From: Desulfobacteraceae bacterium
Lineage (GTDB): Bacteria > Desulfobacterota > Desulfobacteria > Desulfobacterales > Desulfobacteraceae
DNA length: 6,489 nt
Assembly (NCBI GenBank): GCA_024225895.1
Contig: JAAEMC010000764.1
Span: forward strand, 1-6,489
Direction of reading: 5' to 3'
The notes beneath the pieces are model-generated. The model was not told the origin of the DNA. It worked only from the letters and a program-made list of their open reading frames with translations, and made no database searches. Positions 5,825 through 6,489 of the stretch are shown here, piece after piece. A program made the translations under genes and the position numbers. How positions within the stretch are numbered: position 1 is the first letter of the stretch; each line of letters starts with the position of its first letter.

Positions 5825-6489
5825 ATGCCCATCTCAAAAATAAGAATCATACGACTTGTTTTATTGTTCTTTGCCGGTTTGATATTACTGCTGGTGATCT
5901 CAAGTCCTTTTATTGCCCAGTGGGCAATAAACACCCCATATGTAAAAAATGAACTCTTTAAATTGGTGAAAGAAAACACTGATGTAGAAATTTTTCCTTC
6001 ACAAATTCAATTCAATATCTTTCCCCAGTTTGTGGTTAAAATTCATAATACACAGGTTGATCTGACAGATGAAATGACAATCAACATTGGTTCTGTGGTT
6101 GTTTTTCCTGAGCTTGGCCCTCTATTGAAAGGCAAATTGGCCATAACAAAGGTGATTTTAGAGAACCCGGACATCCTTTTCGCCCCTTTGAAAGAGGAAA
6201 AAGAGGTAAAAACGATGCAATCTAAAGTTATCCCGCCTATCTTTAACTGGGCTCTTTTGGACATAAAAACTTTTTTTCCCTTATTGTCCAAAAAAACACA
6301 ACAATTTGAATTTGATCTAAAAAATGTAACTTCCCCATATTTTAAGGGATTAAATGGCCGCCTCTTTATTTCCAAATTAGAAAACCGGGTTCGTTTGGAT
6401 GCAGGAATTAAAAAAATCAAGTTGAATCAAGGATTGATCCGTTCTTTTCTTCCAAAAGATATTCAGCTTCAAACTATGGAATTCGATAA
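5825..6489 (+). CDS. AsmA-like family protein, N-terminal part (runs off window edge)
   Basis: The frame from ATG 5825 is open for 221 codons and reaches the window end without a stop (two bases of the next codon remain), so only the N-terminus is visible. Residues 1-8 are basic and about 9-30 form a single membrane anchor (LVLLFFAGLILLLVISS). The following part has the look of the AsmA N-terminal domain: VEIFPSQIQFNIFPQ at 54-68, then short beta-strand repeats, then PELGPLLKGKLAITKVILENPDI at about 95-117, resembling the 'PLLkGkl-i-kv-lenP' signature. AsmA-family proteins are anchored in the inner membrane, project into the periplasm, and affect outer-membrane assembly or lipid transport. 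Full AsmA-like proteins are usually several hundred residues or more. The ribosome site before the ATG is weak; GTG 5801 is a less likely start because it lies within the hairpin. Family assignment is by eye. Confidence 0.75.
   Translation, partial: MPISKIRIIRLVLLFFAGLILLLVISSPFIAQWAINTPYVKNELFKLVKENTDVEIFPSQIQFNIFPQFVVKIHNTQVDLTDEMTINIGSVVVFPELGPLLKGKLAITKVILENPDILFAPLKEEKEVKTMQSKVIPPIFNWALLDIKTFFPLLSKKTQQFEFDLKNVTSPYFKGLNGRLFISKLENRVRLDAGIKKIKLNQGLIRSFLPKDIQLQTMEFD

Noticed and set aside
6043..6420. Minus-strand frame of 125 codons near the right edge
   Set aside because: It is antisense to the AsmA-like open frame, which has a membrane anchor and a family-like signature; the antisense product resembles nothing I recognise.
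1..6489. A new defence, secretion or biosynthetic system spanning the window
   Set aside because: Every substantial gene falls in a known housekeeping or envelope family with intact motifs, and no toxin, nuclease, phage or regulator genes are present.

Overview
This window looks like ordinary chromosomal DNA from a Gram-negative, moderately AT-rich bacterium. Envelope proteins (a LysM transglycosylase, a Tsp/Prc protease and an AsmA-like protein) sit beside an RbgA/YlqF-type circularly permuted GTPase. That combination, together with the style of the intergenic repeats, makes me think of Desulfobacterota (Desulfobacterales), but this is inference from memory and not a database result.

Layout. 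Positions 29-1174 (minus) encode a secreted MltD-like lytic transglycosylase with a C-terminal LysM domain. A 203-bp divergent intergenic region (1175-1377) follows; it carries a good sigma70-type promoter for the transglycosylase, a possible extended -10 promoter for the next gene, and one short repeat copy. Positions 1378-2151 (plus, TTG start) encode an inositol-monophosphatase-family enzyme. The 333-bp gap at 2152-2484 holds a nested palindromic element related to the copy at 1271-1294, and then a 23-codon ORF of doubtful status. Positions 2485-3336 (rbgA) and 3323-5401 (prc) overlap by 14 bp and are probably translationally coupled. A near-consensus promoter at 5418-5446 precedes the single-domain parvulin ppiC (5483-5764). 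A strong hairpin (5771-5808) separates ppiC from an AsmA-like gene that starts at 5825 and runs off the right edge.

How the genes fit together. The transglycosylase, Prc and the AsmA-like protein act in or on the envelope (peptidoglycan cleavage, periplasmic proteolysis, membrane homeostasis). RbgA serves 50S ribosome assembly. PpiC is a cytoplasmic prolyl isomerase, and the IMPase-family enzyme is a general sugar/inositol phosphate phosphatase. Nothing indicates one shared pathway; these are mostly housekeeping genes.

I found no CRISPR array, tRNA, rRNA, transposase, phage or defence gene. All full-length genes retain their key catalytic residues. The least explained part is the repeat family in the two gaps at 1238-1299 and 2151-2343.
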